Source: Antrihabitans spumae (GTDB lineage: Bacteria > Actinomycetota > Actinomycetes > Mycobacteriales > Mycobacteriaceae). Taken from it: a stretch of 64,000 nucleotides of DNA. Below, one piece after another: positions 8,741-16,775 of this stretch. Where the stretch lies: the NCBI RefSeq assembly GCF_043944905.1, contig NZ_JBIMSN010000016.1, positions 1-64,000 on the forward strand. The letters are read 5' to 3'. The notes under the pieces are model-generated. The model had not been told where the DNA came from, did not search any database, and saw only the letters and a program-made list of their open reading frames with translations. Every line of letters starts with the position of its first letter. Within the stretch, counting starts at the first letter, position 1. The position numbers were made by a program, and so were the translations under genes.

Positions 8741-9481
8741 CGCGCTGCCTCGCACGACTCGGAGCCAATTCACTACGCCGTCGACAGTGTCCACGACAGC
8801 TGCGCTGACGCCGAGGTCGGGCCGATCGACGACGATCACGGGCAAACCAAACATTCGGGCGGCAGCAAGTTTCGCGACGGTCTGATCGCCACCGCTGTTC
8901 TTCGTGACAAGCACGTCGATACCATGATTCTCGAGCAGCGCTAGCTCGTGCTCCACGCTGAAAGGTCCACGCTCGAGCAGCAATTCGTGCCTCGGGGGCA
9001 GCGCCCGACTCGGTCGATCGATCGCTCGGATCAGGAACCAGGATCCTACCTCGGCAAAGACGTCGACCCCCTGCCGCCCGATCGTCAGAAAGACACGATC
9101 GCCGAACTCCGGAAGCACCGCCGCAGCGACAGCCATCGATTCGACAGGCGTCCAGCGGTCACCGGGCACTGGCTGCCACGGCGGACGTCGAAGGACGAGA
9201 TACGGCAATCCGAGTGCGGTGGCAGCGTCGATCGCATTGCTGGTCATCCGGGCCGCGAACGGGTGGGTAGCCACGACGAGAGCATCGATCAGATTCTCGT
9301 GCAACCAGTCTCGCAAACCTTCGGCACCGCCGAAACCACCGACCCGCACCTCCCCGTCGGGCAGCCTGGGATTGCGCAGCCGACCGGCGAGCGAGGAAAC
9401 GACATCGATTCCCGGCTCGCCGGTCAACAGTTCGGCGAGTTCACGGGCTTCACCCGACCCGCCGAGCAGCAGAACTTTCAC
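8732..9481 (-). CDS. cobK: Precorrin-6A reductase CobK
   Basis: CobK is the NADPH-dependent reductase that converts precorrin-6A to precorrin-6B (dihydro form). The 249-residue protein from GTG 9481 opens with VKVLLLGGSGEARELAELL, the usual nucleotide-binding N-terminus; later blocks are THPFAARMT, LVLRRPPW and the C-terminal VTKNSGGDQTVAKL. Longer in-frame starts exist but would overlap the upstream secreted-protein gene, whose stop lies 7 bases away. Its partner methyltransferase CobL is one gene further upstream on the same strand. Confidence 0.93.
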   Translation of the reverse strand: MKVLLLGGSGEARELAELLTGEPGIDVVSSLAGRLRNPRLPDGEVRVGGFGGAEGLRDWLHENLIDALVVATHPFAARMTSNAIDAATALGLPYLVLRRPPWQPVPGDRWTPVESMAVAAAVLPEFGDRVFLTIGRQGVDVFAEVGSWFLIRAIDRPSRALPPRHELLLERGPFSVEHELALLENHGIDVLVTKNSGGDQTVAKLAAARMFGLPVIVVDRPDLGVSAAVVDTVDGVVNWLRVVRGSASA

Positions 9482-9488
9482 CCAGTGC

Positions 9489-10091
9489 TCATGGCTGACC
9501 CGTGAGGTACTGGTATCCGGCATCGAGCAGCGGCTGACCGCCGGTGTTGACGGCACCGACCACCGCACCGATAGCCGCTCCGATCAGCACGCCGGGGATG
9601 CAGCCGACGACGATCCCGATGATGCAGCCGGTCACAAGCCCGATGCCTGCGCCGATTGCAGCGGCGACACCGATACCGAAGGACGCGCGATTGAGCTCGT
9701 ACAGAAAGCGGTCCTGCGCGCTGACATCCTGCAGAACCGCTGCACTCGCCGGGCTCACCGACGGCGTCAGAGTCAAACTACGACCCGCCGCATCGATGGC
9801 GGGAGCGACCGAAACCTGTTGGCCCGCAACGTCGAACACCAAGGGAATCTCGGTGACGACCGCGCCCGCGTCGTTGGTGAGGCTGACGGCTGTTCCCGCC
9901 CTCGTCAGCGTGAATGCACCGGCATCGACAATTGTCGTCACCGCCTGGCCCGATACTTCCGTGCGATAGCCGACGCCGCCGTCGCTGTTCTCGAACCCCG
10001 CCGGTGCGGGTGCCGCGTGCGCGGTGCCCGCTGTGATGCCGACCGCGGCGATGGCCATGACTGCAATGGTTGTGAGCTTTCCGACCTTCAT
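9489..10091 (-). CDS. Secreted protein with glycine-rich hydrophobic C-terminus
   Basis: The 200-residue product starts MKVGKLTTIAVMAIAAVGIT and has a Sec signal peptide cleaved near AHA-AP (about residue 26). A polar beta-rich middle is followed by an alanine/glycine-rich hydrophobic tail (about residues 137-180) with repeated small-xxx-small spacing (GIGVAAAIGAGIGLVTG), resembling a glycine-zipper, and two cysteines (GCIIGIVVGC). Such proteins are common in Rhodococcus and Nocardia; the function is unknown. It occupies the gap between cobK and cobL where M. tuberculosis has cobM. Seven bases separate it from cobK, so cotranscription is likely, yet nothing suggests a cobalamin enzyme. Confidence 0.75.
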   Translation of the reverse strand: MKVGKLTTIAVMAIAAVGITAGTAHAAPAPAGFENSDGGVGYRTEVSGQAVTTIVDAGAFTLTRAGTAVSLTNDAGAVVTEIPLVFDVAGQQVSVAPAIDAAGRSLTLTPSVSPASAAVLQDVSAQDRFLYELNRASFGIGVAAAIGAGIGLVTGCIIGIVVGCIPGVLIGAAIGAVVGAVNTGGQPLLDAGYQYLTGQP

Positions 10092-10142
10092 TCGGTGTTC
10101 TCCCCTGTTCTACTGGACTTGTGCCCAGTTCCCACTGAAACC

Positions 10143-11387
10143 TTAGCGTCGCTCATCGTCAGGTGCCATGGCTTCCTGTGCCCCTAAAATCAACTGCGCG
10201 ACGGGGAGTTGCGGTCGCCAGGTGGTGAATCTGCCGAGCGGTTCCCCACGATGAACCTGCAAGCGCCGCAACGTTCCACCGAACTTCGAAGACCACTCGA
10301 CCAGCAACGCTTCCGACTCGGCGGTCACCGCGTTGGCGACGAGGCGCCCGCCGGGAGCCAGTCGGTCCCAGCAGGCTTCCAGCAATCCCGGCACGGTGAC
10401 TCCCCCGCCGACGAAGATGGCGTCGGGCGCAGGTGCCTCGTCGAAGGCCGCCGGTGCTGCGCCACGCACCGTCACGCCGGGGACGCCGGGAACGCCGAGG
10501 GCACGAGCATTGGCTTCGATCGTCGAGACCCGTGCCGCAACGTGCTCGAATGCGATTGCACGACACAGCGAACTGGTTCTGCACCACTCGATCGCGATGC
10601 TGCCGGAACCTGCTCCGACATCCCAGAGCAGCTCACCGGGCGCCGGTGCAAGCGCGCTCAGGGTCAGCGCCCGAACCTCCTGTTTGGTCAGCTGGCCGTC
10701 ACCGCCGAAGACGTCGTCAGGCAAGCCGGGGATGCGGGTGACCCTGCGGCCGGCGACCTCGGCGACGCAGGTCACCGCGACGACGTTCAACGCGTCGCCG
10801 ACCGGATGCTCCCACGTCTGCGCGACACCGTCGACTCGTCTCTCGGCGGGTCCACCCAGCTGCTCGAGAACGCTCACAGTCGACGCTCCGAACCCGTTGG
10901 CGCACAACAGTTCGGCGATCTCACCTGGTGTCTGCACGCCACGACTGAGCACGACGATGCGACCGGTGTCGTACAGCGCGGGCAGCAACGTCTCGACCGG
11001 GCGATCGACAAGACTCACGACGGCTGTGTCGGCGACCGCCCAGCCCAACCGTGCACAGGCGAGCGACACCGACGATGCCTGCGGTAGCACCTCGAGGCGG
11101 TCGGCGCCGAGCAACCGCGCGAGTGTCACCCCGATGCCGTGGAACATCGGATCACCGCTGGCCAGAACGCAGATCCTGTGCTGCGCATACCGATCGAACA
11201 AGCCTGGCAGCGCAGGTACGAGCGGTGTCGGCCAGGGCACCCGCTCCGCTGAACCGACGTCGACGAGTTCGAGTTGCCGTCGCGAACCCAGCAGCACGTC
11301 GCATTCGGCCAGCTCTCGTAGTGCTCGACGCGAGAGCCCGTCGACGCCGTCGGCGCCGATCCCGACAACGACAACCCGTTCGGTCAC
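10143..11387 (-). CDS. cobL: Precorrin-6B C5,15-methyltransferase (decarboxylating) CobL
   Basis: CobL methylates C5 and C15 and removes the C12 acetate carboxyl group of precorrin-6B, giving precorrin-8X for CobH. Its 414 residues form two methyltransferase halves: an N-terminal CbiE-like domain (VVVVGIGADGVDGLSRRA, VLASGDPMFHGIG) and a C-terminal CbiT-like Rossmann domain (LTKQEVRALTL, WDVGAGSGSIAIEW, IFVGGG). GTG 11387 overlaps the TGA of the upstream SDR gene. Order and orientation match M. tuberculosis cobL. Confidence 0.95.
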   Translation of the reverse strand: MTERVVVVGIGADGVDGLSRRALRELAECDVLLGSRRQLELVDVGSAERVPWPTPLVPALPGLFDRYAQHRICVLASGDPMFHGIGVTLARLLGADRLEVLPQASSVSLACARLGWAVADTAVVSLVDRPVETLLPALYDTGRIVVLSRGVQTPGEIAELLCANGFGASTVSVLEQLGGPAERRVDGVAQTWEHPVGDALNVVAVTCVAEVAGRRVTRIPGLPDDVFGGDGQLTKQEVRALTLSALAPAPGELLWDVGAGSGSIAIEWCRTSSLCRAIAFEHVAARVSTIEANARALGVPGVPGVTVRGAAPAAFDEAPAPDAIFVGGGVTVPGLLEACWDRLAPGGRLVANAVTAESEALLVEWSSKFGGTLRRLQVHRGEPLGRFTTWRPQLPVAQLILGAQEAMAPDDERR

Positions 11388-12145
11388 CTCGGCAACCGTC
11401 GCCAGACGGCTCGTGGCACGAACCGCGTCGCAAAGTACATCGGCCGCAATGCCTTCGGCACCCAGACAACGTTCGACCGCTTCGACAACCCCGCGACTAC
11501 CCCCTCCGCCACATCGGGCGGAGTGCTCGAAAACGGTGCGGGCGACATCCCTTCGGTCATTCGTCCGATCACGAAGCCCGATCGGATCAGCAGCAGATGA
11601 ACACCGCTGCCTACCAACGCATCCGCGAGACCCGACGCGAATCCGTCGAGTCCGGCCTTCGCCGAGCCGTAGACGTAATTGGCGCGCCGGACTCGGAAGC
11701 CGGCGAACGAGCTGAACACGACGAGATGCCCAGCACGTTGTGCTCGAAGGATTTTCGTGAGATGGGTAAGGACGCTCACCTGTGCGACGAAGTCGGTGTG
11801 GACCACCTCGACGGCATGCGCCGCGTCCGTGCTGGCGCGATCCTGATCGCCGAGAATGCCGAATGCGAGAATTGCCACGCCGATTCGACCGTGGTCGGCG
11901 ACGATCGCGTCCAGTATCGGACCGTGGTCTGCTACCGCGTCGGCGTCGAATTCGACAGCGTGCACCGCCGCGGCGCCACGATCGAGCAACCGCTGCTTTT
12001 CGGCATCGAGTTCGGTACTTCGTCGGGCGGCGAGTACGACGGTCCGCCCGGCCGCGAGTCGATCGGCAATTTCGAGTCCGATCTCGCTACGCCCGCCGAG
12101 CAGCACAACCGAACCCTGCGCGAGAGTCTTCGATCCGAAAGCCAT
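11384..12145 (-). CDS. Short-chain dehydrogenase/reductase next to cobL
   Basis: A 253-residue NAD(P)-dependent SDR. It shows a variant cofactor loop LLGGRSEIGLEIA near residue 15, a catalytic serine in FSSFAGF and the Y-x3-K pair in YVYGSAKAG. The sequence resembles the DprE2-type decaprenylphosphoryl-2-keto-ribose reductases more than typical metabolic SDRs, but the substrate cannot be read from sequence. An SDR in the same place (Rv2073c) sits beside cobL in M. tuberculosis. It is coupled to cobL through a GTGA overlap; gaggaaa precedes ATG 12145. Confidence 0.88.
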   Translation of the reverse strand: MAFGSKTLAQGSVVLLGGRSEIGLEIADRLAAGRTVVLAARRSTELDAEKQRLLDRGAAAVHAVEFDADAVADHGPILDAIVADHGRIGVAILAFGILGDQDRASTDAAHAVEVVHTDFVAQVSVLTHLTKILRAQRAGHLVVFSSFAGFRVRRANYVYGSAKAGLDGFASGLADALVGSGVHLLLIRSGFVIGRMTEGMSPAPFSSTPPDVAEGVVAGLSKRSNVVWVPKALRPMYFATRFVPRAVWRRLPR

Positions 12146-12176
12146 GGCAGTCAGTTTCCTCGATTACCGTCGTGGC

Positions 12177-12587
12177 ATGCCGACCACCCCCTCCGACGCC
12201 GTCACCGTTCTGACCGAGACCGCACTCGCCTTCGTACGCGAGCGTCATCTCGCAACCCTCACAACTTTGCGGACGGACGGCACCCCGCACGTCGTCGCCG
12301 TCGGGTTCACCTGGGACCCGGAAGCAGGCAAGGCACGCGTCATCACCAGCGGTGGGTCACAGAAGGCGCTCAACGCCGGCCGAGGCGCCTACGGGGCGGT
12401 GTCTCAGGTGGATGGTGGCCGGTGGCTGACCTTGGAAGGCCCAGCGGTCGTCCTCACCGATCCCGACGCGGTCGCCGATGCGGTAGCTCGGTACGCGGTG
12501 CGTTATCGCCAACCCCGCGTCAATCCAGCCCGCGTCGTCGTCGAGATAGACGTGCGACGGGTCCTCGGATCTTCTCTACTGCGCTGA
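12177..12587 (+). CDS. F420-dependent biliverdin-reductase-like split-barrel protein
   Basis: A 136-residue flavin/deazaflavin split beta-barrel oxidoreductase. The motifs HLATLTTLRTDGTPHVVAV near the N-terminus and RVITSGGSQKALN mid-protein fit the family of M. tuberculosis Rv2074, an F420H2-dependent biliverdin reductase, and the position beside the SDR and cobL is the same. The substrate is therefore inferred from synteny. TACCGT (12165-12170) lies six bases before ATG 12177, suggesting a leaderless transcript divergent from the SDR gene. Confidence 0.85.
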   Translation: MPTTPSDAVTVLTETALAFVRERHLATLTTLRTDGTPHVVAVGFTWDPEAGKARVITSGGSQKALNAGRGAYGAVSQVDGGRWLTLEGPAVVLTDPDAVADAVARYAVRYRQPRVNPARVVVEIDVRRVLGSSLLR

Positions 12588-12597
12588 ACGGAGCCCT

Positions 12598-12984
12598 TCA
12601 GGCCTCTGGCCCGAGAGCAGCAACGGCTTGCGCCACGGTCGCGTACAGGCCGAGTGCCTTGTCCAAACCGGTCAGCGACAACGGGCGACTGGTGGCTGGG
12701 CCATCGGCGACAACTGCGAACGCTGCCGAATCGCCGATCCGCTGACGTGCTTCCACGAGAATCGTCATACCGGCCGACGCCAAGAACTCGACATCGGACA
12801 AATCGATGATCAAGCCGGCCGAAGTACTGCTCACTGCCTCGCGCACAGCGGTCTGCAGTACGGGCGCCGTCGCCATGTCGATCGTGCCACTCACCGCAAG
12901 GATGGTCAGCCCGCCGTTGACGGACAGTTCGGTGTTCATCGTGTCGGGAGCCGATGCCGCGGACTCCGACGCGTGCGTTGTCAT
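12598..12984 (-). CDS. STAS anti-sigma factor antagonist (RsbV-like)
   Basis: A 128-residue STAS-domain protein. The motif DLSDVEFLASAGMTIL carries the conserved phosphorylatable serine (Ser70). In partner switching the unphosphorylated antagonist binds the anti-sigma kinase and frees a sigma factor; a PP2C phosphatase reactivates it. It lies 54 bases after the large PP2C-ATPase gene on the same strand and is the last gene of the stressosome group. No sigma factor gene is in the window. Confidence 0.88.
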   Translation of the reverse strand: MTTHASESAASAPDTMNTELSVNGGLTILAVSGTIDMATAPVLQTAVREAVSSTSAGLIIDLSDVEFLASAGMTILVEARQRIGDSAAFAVVADGPATSRPLSLTGLDKALGLYATVAQAVAALGPEA

Positions 12985-13038
12985 GCGGTCAATCTTGCCC
13001 TATCGCATTGCCGACCACACAACTCGCGGCCCCACCTT

Positions 13039-15327
13039 TCACCGACGTACGCCGTCGTTATCGCGCTGACGTGCGGCGTTCGGCTGATGCTTCGACACTG
13101 GATGACCCGTCAACACGGTCGACATTCGCACAGTTGTTCCAGCATCGGATCGTTCGATCGTGACCGCGTCGGTCAACGCCCGCATCATCGGCAGGCCCCG
13201 ACCGCGGTATCCCGGATCGGCTGCCTGCTCTTTCCAAGTACCGGTATCGCTGACGGTGAACCGCAGCTCGTCGACGGTTGCAACGGCGGTCACCGTGACG
13301 CGACCCGGCTCGACATTGCGGAAGGCGTGCTCGACGCTGTTGGAAAAGGCCTCGTTGACAGCGAGAATGCTGTCGACGACAACTTGCTCGGGCACGCCAC
13401 ACGAGTCCATCCACGTGCGTAACCGGGCCCGAAGGACGCCGAGTTGTGTGCCTTCGGCCGGTACCTCGATGAGCATCGGCAACGGCGGCTGCCGATAAAT
13501 CACCATGGCGACATCGTCGTCGTAACCCTCGCTCGGTTGCAACAGCGCAAGGACGGCATCGGCTACGTCGTCAGGAGCTCGTCGACTCAATTCGAGCAGC
13601 ACCTCGCCGACCTTGTCGATACCGATGTCGATGGATTCGGTGCGCCGCTCGACCAGTCCATCGGTATAAACCACAAGCGTCGAACCGGTCGGCAACTGCA
13701 CCGTCGTCTCGGGACGAGGCGAGCAGTCGAAGCTTGCGAGCGGCAGTGCTCGTCCGCCCTCGAGTCGCTCACCCGATACGTCCGGAGCGGCGAGCAGTGC
13801 AGGCATGTGTCCGGCACTGCTGTAGGTGAACGAACCGCGGATCGGATCGATGATTCCTGCGCATACGGTCGTGCACTCCGCGCCGGGGATGCGACCGGCG
13901 ACATCGTCGAGTTCGTCGAGCAGTTGCCCGGGTCCGGCACCTCGCAGCATCAACGCGTTCGCCGCGCTGCGCAGTTGACCCATCACAGCCGCCGCGGCCA
14001 GACCTCGACCGACACAGTCACCGACGATGACACCGAACCGCTCGCCAGGGAGCACAACGACGTCGTACCAGTCGCCGCCGATCTCCAGCGGTGGCGTCGC
14101 AGGCTCGTAGCGAACCGCGAAACCGGGTGGCAGCGCGATCGGGCCCAACATCGCGCGTTGCAGCGTCAACGACGTTTCGCGGGCGATGTCGTAGGAGCGC
14201 GCGCGCTGCAATGCCAGGCTCAGGTGGCCGGCCATCATCGTCACCAAGGCTCGATCGATCGCCGTGGACCGTTGCGGTGCAACATATTCCAACCACAAGG
14301 CCGCGTCGGCCGCGCCGCTGATCGCCGCCGAGATGCTGTGTGCGGTGTCGGGCAGATCCGCATCTGGTACCGAAACCGCTGTGAGCGCAGGTTGCAGGCG
14401 CGCACGTTCCAGAATGTCGCGCTCGGCGGCATCGAGATCGGACCAATTCACGCTCTCCCCCGTCGCCGAGTAGACGGCAGGATCGGAAAACCGATCGGTC
14501 CACACGACAGCGAGGCCACGCCGCGCACCCACACCGTCACGACATTCGCGAATTCCGATCGTCAGCACATCGGCAACACTGGTCGCGGGGGCGATCGCCG
14601 TCGCGAGCCGGATCGCAGCCTGCTCTCGATCAGCGGCATGCCGTTCGACGGTGATATCGCGGATCGTCCCGACGAAGATCGATCCGGCACCGTCGACGCC
14701 CTCGAGTGGGCTGGTCGTGATGGCCAACCACACCTTGCGTCCGTCGCTGTGTGTGATCGGCACCGACAGCCTGGTGCCGTTGCGAAGGGCATCGATGGTG
14801 AAGTTCGACTCGAAGTCGCCGTCCGATCCCGCGCTGCGCGAGAGCCACGGATACGGCCACGGGTACGGCAGGTGGTCGGAGTCGTACCCGGTCATCGCAG
14901 CGAACGCCGAGTTGACCTCGACGATGCTGCCCGCCTCGTCGGTGACGAAAAAGCCGTCTTGCAGCGAATCGATCACTGCACGGCGAAACTCGTCCCGGTC
15001 GGCGAGCTTGTTCGCGCGGGCGCGCTGCTGCTCGAACCGTCGGGTGCCTTCGAGAAAGCCACGCGTTGCAACATCGAGTGCGGTCAACGTCTGCAACAGA
15101 AAACGGAGGGCAACTTCGGCAAGATCGGTCGGCGGCTTCGTCGGCGCCTGCTCCAACTCGCTCACGATCCGAAAATGGTTCTCGGTGACATCGAGCAGGC
15201 TGACATCGTCGACGAGTGCATGCCTACCGAGTTCGTGCCCCACAACGAGACTTGCCTCGGTCCGTAGGCGCAGATGCTCGATCAGCGCGGACCGATACTC
15301 ACCTCTGAAGACATCGACCGCGCTCAC
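13039..15327 (-). CDS. Multidomain PAS-PP2C(SpoIIE)-HATPase regulator
   Basis: A 762-residue cytoplasmic signalling protein. Residues about 1-115 look like the helical N-terminal domain of RsbU/RsbR-type proteins. A PAS domain follows (about 118-235, VIDSLQDGFFVTDEAGSIVEVN), then a GAF-like region (about 240-390), a SpoIIE-type PP2C phosphatase (about 410-610; GGDWYDVVVL, VGDCVGRG, SSAGHMP, VYTDGLVE, DDDVAMV) and a GHKL ATPase (about 625-740; AVNEAFSNSVEHAF, GRGLPMMRAL). It thus joins an antagonist-phosphatase and an anti-sigma-like kinase in one chain. GTG 15327 overlaps the upstream stop (GTGA). Likely substrate: the STAS protein encoded just downstream. Confidence 0.9.
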   Translation of the reverse strand: MSAVDVFRGEYRSALIEHLRLRTEASLVVGHELGRHALVDDVSLLDVTENHFRIVSELEQAPTKPPTDLAEVALRFLLQTLTALDVATRGFLEGTRRFEQQRARANKLADRDEFRRAVIDSLQDGFFVTDEAGSIVEVNSAFAAMTGYDSDHLPYPWPYPWLSRSAGSDGDFESNFTIDALRNGTRLSVPITHSDGRKVWLAITTSPLEGVDGAGSIFVGTIRDITVERHAADREQAAIRLATAIAPATSVADVLTIGIRECRDGVGARRGLAVVWTDRFSDPAVYSATGESVNWSDLDAAERDILERARLQPALTAVSVPDADLPDTAHSISAAISGAADAALWLEYVAPQRSTAIDRALVTMMAGHLSLALQRARSYDIARETSLTLQRAMLGPIALPPGFAVRYEPATPPLEIGGDWYDVVVLPGERFGVIVGDCVGRGLAAAAVMGQLRSAANALMLRGAGPGQLLDELDDVAGRIPGAECTTVCAGIIDPIRGSFTYSSAGHMPALLAAPDVSGERLEGGRALPLASFDCSPRPETTVQLPTGSTLVVYTDGLVERRTESIDIGIDKVGEVLLELSRRAPDDVADAVLALLQPSEGYDDDVAMVIYRQPPLPMLIEVPAEGTQLGVLRARLRTWMDSCGVPEQVVVDSILAVNEAFSNSVEHAFRNVEPGRVTVTAVATVDELRFTVSDTGTWKEQAADPGYRGRGLPMMRALTDAVTIERSDAGTTVRMSTVLTGHPVSKHQPNAARQRDNDGVRR

Positions 15328-15977
15328 GACACTGTCCCGCGATGGCGCGCGGCGAGAACGAAGGCATCGTCGGAGGCCCTGGCGTGGCTGTCGACGATAG
15401 CGGCGACGATCTCGTCGGCTCGGTGCGAAAGGTCGACGCTCGCAACGAAGTCGCCGACGATTCCGTCACTTGCCAGCACCAGAAGGTCACCTGGGCGCAT
15501 GGTGACAGCGTAGGACTGCACGGTCGGGAGCCGGTAGCCGACTATTCCCCCGATCAGCGGCGCCGTCGCGCGAACCTCGAGCCCGCCGGGCGCAACACCG
15601 ATCACAACAGCGGCCACGTTTCCGACACCGAGCCAGTCCACTCGGGAGTCGGCAAAGTTGATCGACGCCAAAGAGATTGCGGCTCCTCGCGTTGCGGTGA
15701 GAGCACGGTGGCTGAGCAACATGAGCACGTCGAGTGGCTCGGCCGAATTCTCGGTCAGTACCGACGCTGCGATGTCTGCGGCAAGCGCCGCGGCCTCTCC
15801 ATGGCCGAGACCATCGATCACACCGAACACCGCGCTACCGTCACCTGCATCGAGGACGACCCCGCGATCGCCGAACGCAGCTTCACCTGGCAGCGCCCGG
15901 CCGGCCATCGCCCACTCGACGGGACCGACCTTTCCGCTCGAACGGACCGTGTGCGCGACCTCAGATTCCCGTGTCAC
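15324..15977 (-). CDS. rsbX: Stand-alone PP2C/SpoIIE-type phosphatase, RsbX-like
   Basis: A 217-residue minimal PP2C phosphatase. Metal-site motifs are FGVIDGLGHGEAAA near residue 55 and LLVLASDGIVGDF near residue 170. In Bacillus, RsbX dephosphorylates the stressosome proteins RsbR and RsbS and resets the signal; the position next to the RsbT-like kinase gene suggests the same job here. GTG 15977 overlaps the end of the rsbT-like gene by 17 bases. Confidence 0.85.
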   Translation of the reverse strand: MTRESEVAHTVRSSGKVGPVEWAMAGRALPGEAAFGDRGVVLDAGDGSAVFGVIDGLGHGEAAALAADIAASVLTENSAEPLDVLMLLSHRALTATRGAAISLASINFADSRVDWLGVGNVAAVVIGVAPGGLEVRATAPLIGGIVGYRLPTVQSYAVTMRPGDLLVLASDGIVGDFVASVDLSHRADEIVAAIVDSHARASDDAFVLAARHRGTVS

Positions 15978-16377
15978 GCGGCGCCCACTTCCACATCTCG
16001 ATCACGGTGCCATGACCCAACGTCGAATGCACCTCGAGACGGTCCATCAGGCGACGCGCACCGGGTAAGCCGAGACCGAGTCCACGGCCGGTCGAGTATC
16101 CGTCCTCCAAAGCCCTTGCTATATCGGCGATTCCAGGACCGTTGTCTGCGGCCTCGATGATCAGGGCGGTGCGATTCTCGCGACTGGAGATCGTCAGCCG
16201 AATCTCGCCACGGCCGGCATAGCTCGTGATGTTTCGCGCGACCTCGGAAATGGCCGTGGCGATCATTGTCACGTCGGTCAACGAGAACCCGAGTCCGGTC
16301 GCCAGATCGTGGCCTGCCTGACGAGCGGTGACGATGTCGTCGGGAGTGTCGACCGCTACGACGCGGTCAGCTGCCAC
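15961..16377 (-). CDS. rsbT: RsbT-like serine kinase (GHKL ATPase)
   Basis: A 138-residue kinase of the RsbT/RsbW group. It has the N box AISEVARNITSYA, the G1 box ADNGPGI and the G2 box GYSTGRGLGLGLPGARRLMD. RsbT phosphorylates RsbR and RsbS in the stressosome and is then released to activate an RsbU-type phosphatase; the large PAS-PP2C protein downstream is the obvious candidate. GTG 16377 overlaps the rsbS stop by 11 bases. The grouping with rsbS and rsbR favours RsbT over RsbW. Confidence 0.9.
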   Translation of the reverse strand: MAADRVVAVDTPDDIVTARQAGHDLATGLGFSLTDVTMIATAISEVARNITSYAGRGEIRLTISSRENRTALIIEAADNGPGIADIARALEDGYSTGRGLGLGLPGARRLMDRLEVHSTLGHGTVIEMWKWAPRDTGI

Positions 16378-16756
16378 CGTGGTGTCCCCTCGTACTGCGA
16401 CGGCTCGCGAGCTGATTGTCCAGCAGCGCGAGACCCTCCTCCAGATCCAGCGACGTCTGCATATCGTCGAACGTCAGGCCGAGCTGGACCATCGCGAACG
16501 CGACCTCCGGCTGCAGACCGACGATGACGGTGTCGGCGCCGCGCAGCCGAGTCATGTGCGCAATAGTTCGCAACGCTCGCGCAGCGAACGAATCCATCAC
16601 GTCGATCGCGGTCACGTCGACGATGATGCCCTGCGACCTGAAACGACTGACCCGTTCCATCAGATCGTCCTGCAACCGCTCCGCATCGGCGTCGCTCAGA
16701 GCCGCCTGAACGGTCGCGATCAGGTAGGTGCCCTGCTTGAGAATCGGTACCGGCAT
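16367..16756 (-). CDS. rsbS: RsbS-like stressosome scaffold STAS protein
   Basis: A 129-residue single STAS domain with VDVTAIDVMDSFAARAL; Ser56 is the expected site phosphorylated by RsbT. RsbS and RsbR build the stressosome core that sequesters the kinase. It follows the rsbR-like gene after 19 bases and overlaps rsbT. Confidence 0.92.
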   Translation of the reverse strand: MPVPILKQGTYLIATVQAALSDADAERLQDDLMERVSRFRSQGIIVDVTAIDVMDSFAARALRTIAHMTRLRGADTVIVGLQPEVAFAMVQLGLTFDDMQTSLDLEEGLALLDNQLASRRSTRGHHGGS

Positions 16757-16775
16757 TACCGAACGCGCCTAACGG

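Noticed and set aside
13444..15267. A 607-codon rightward open frame opposite the PAS-PP2C gene
   Set aside because: Shadow of a clear multidomain gene; no ribosome site and no recognisable domain.
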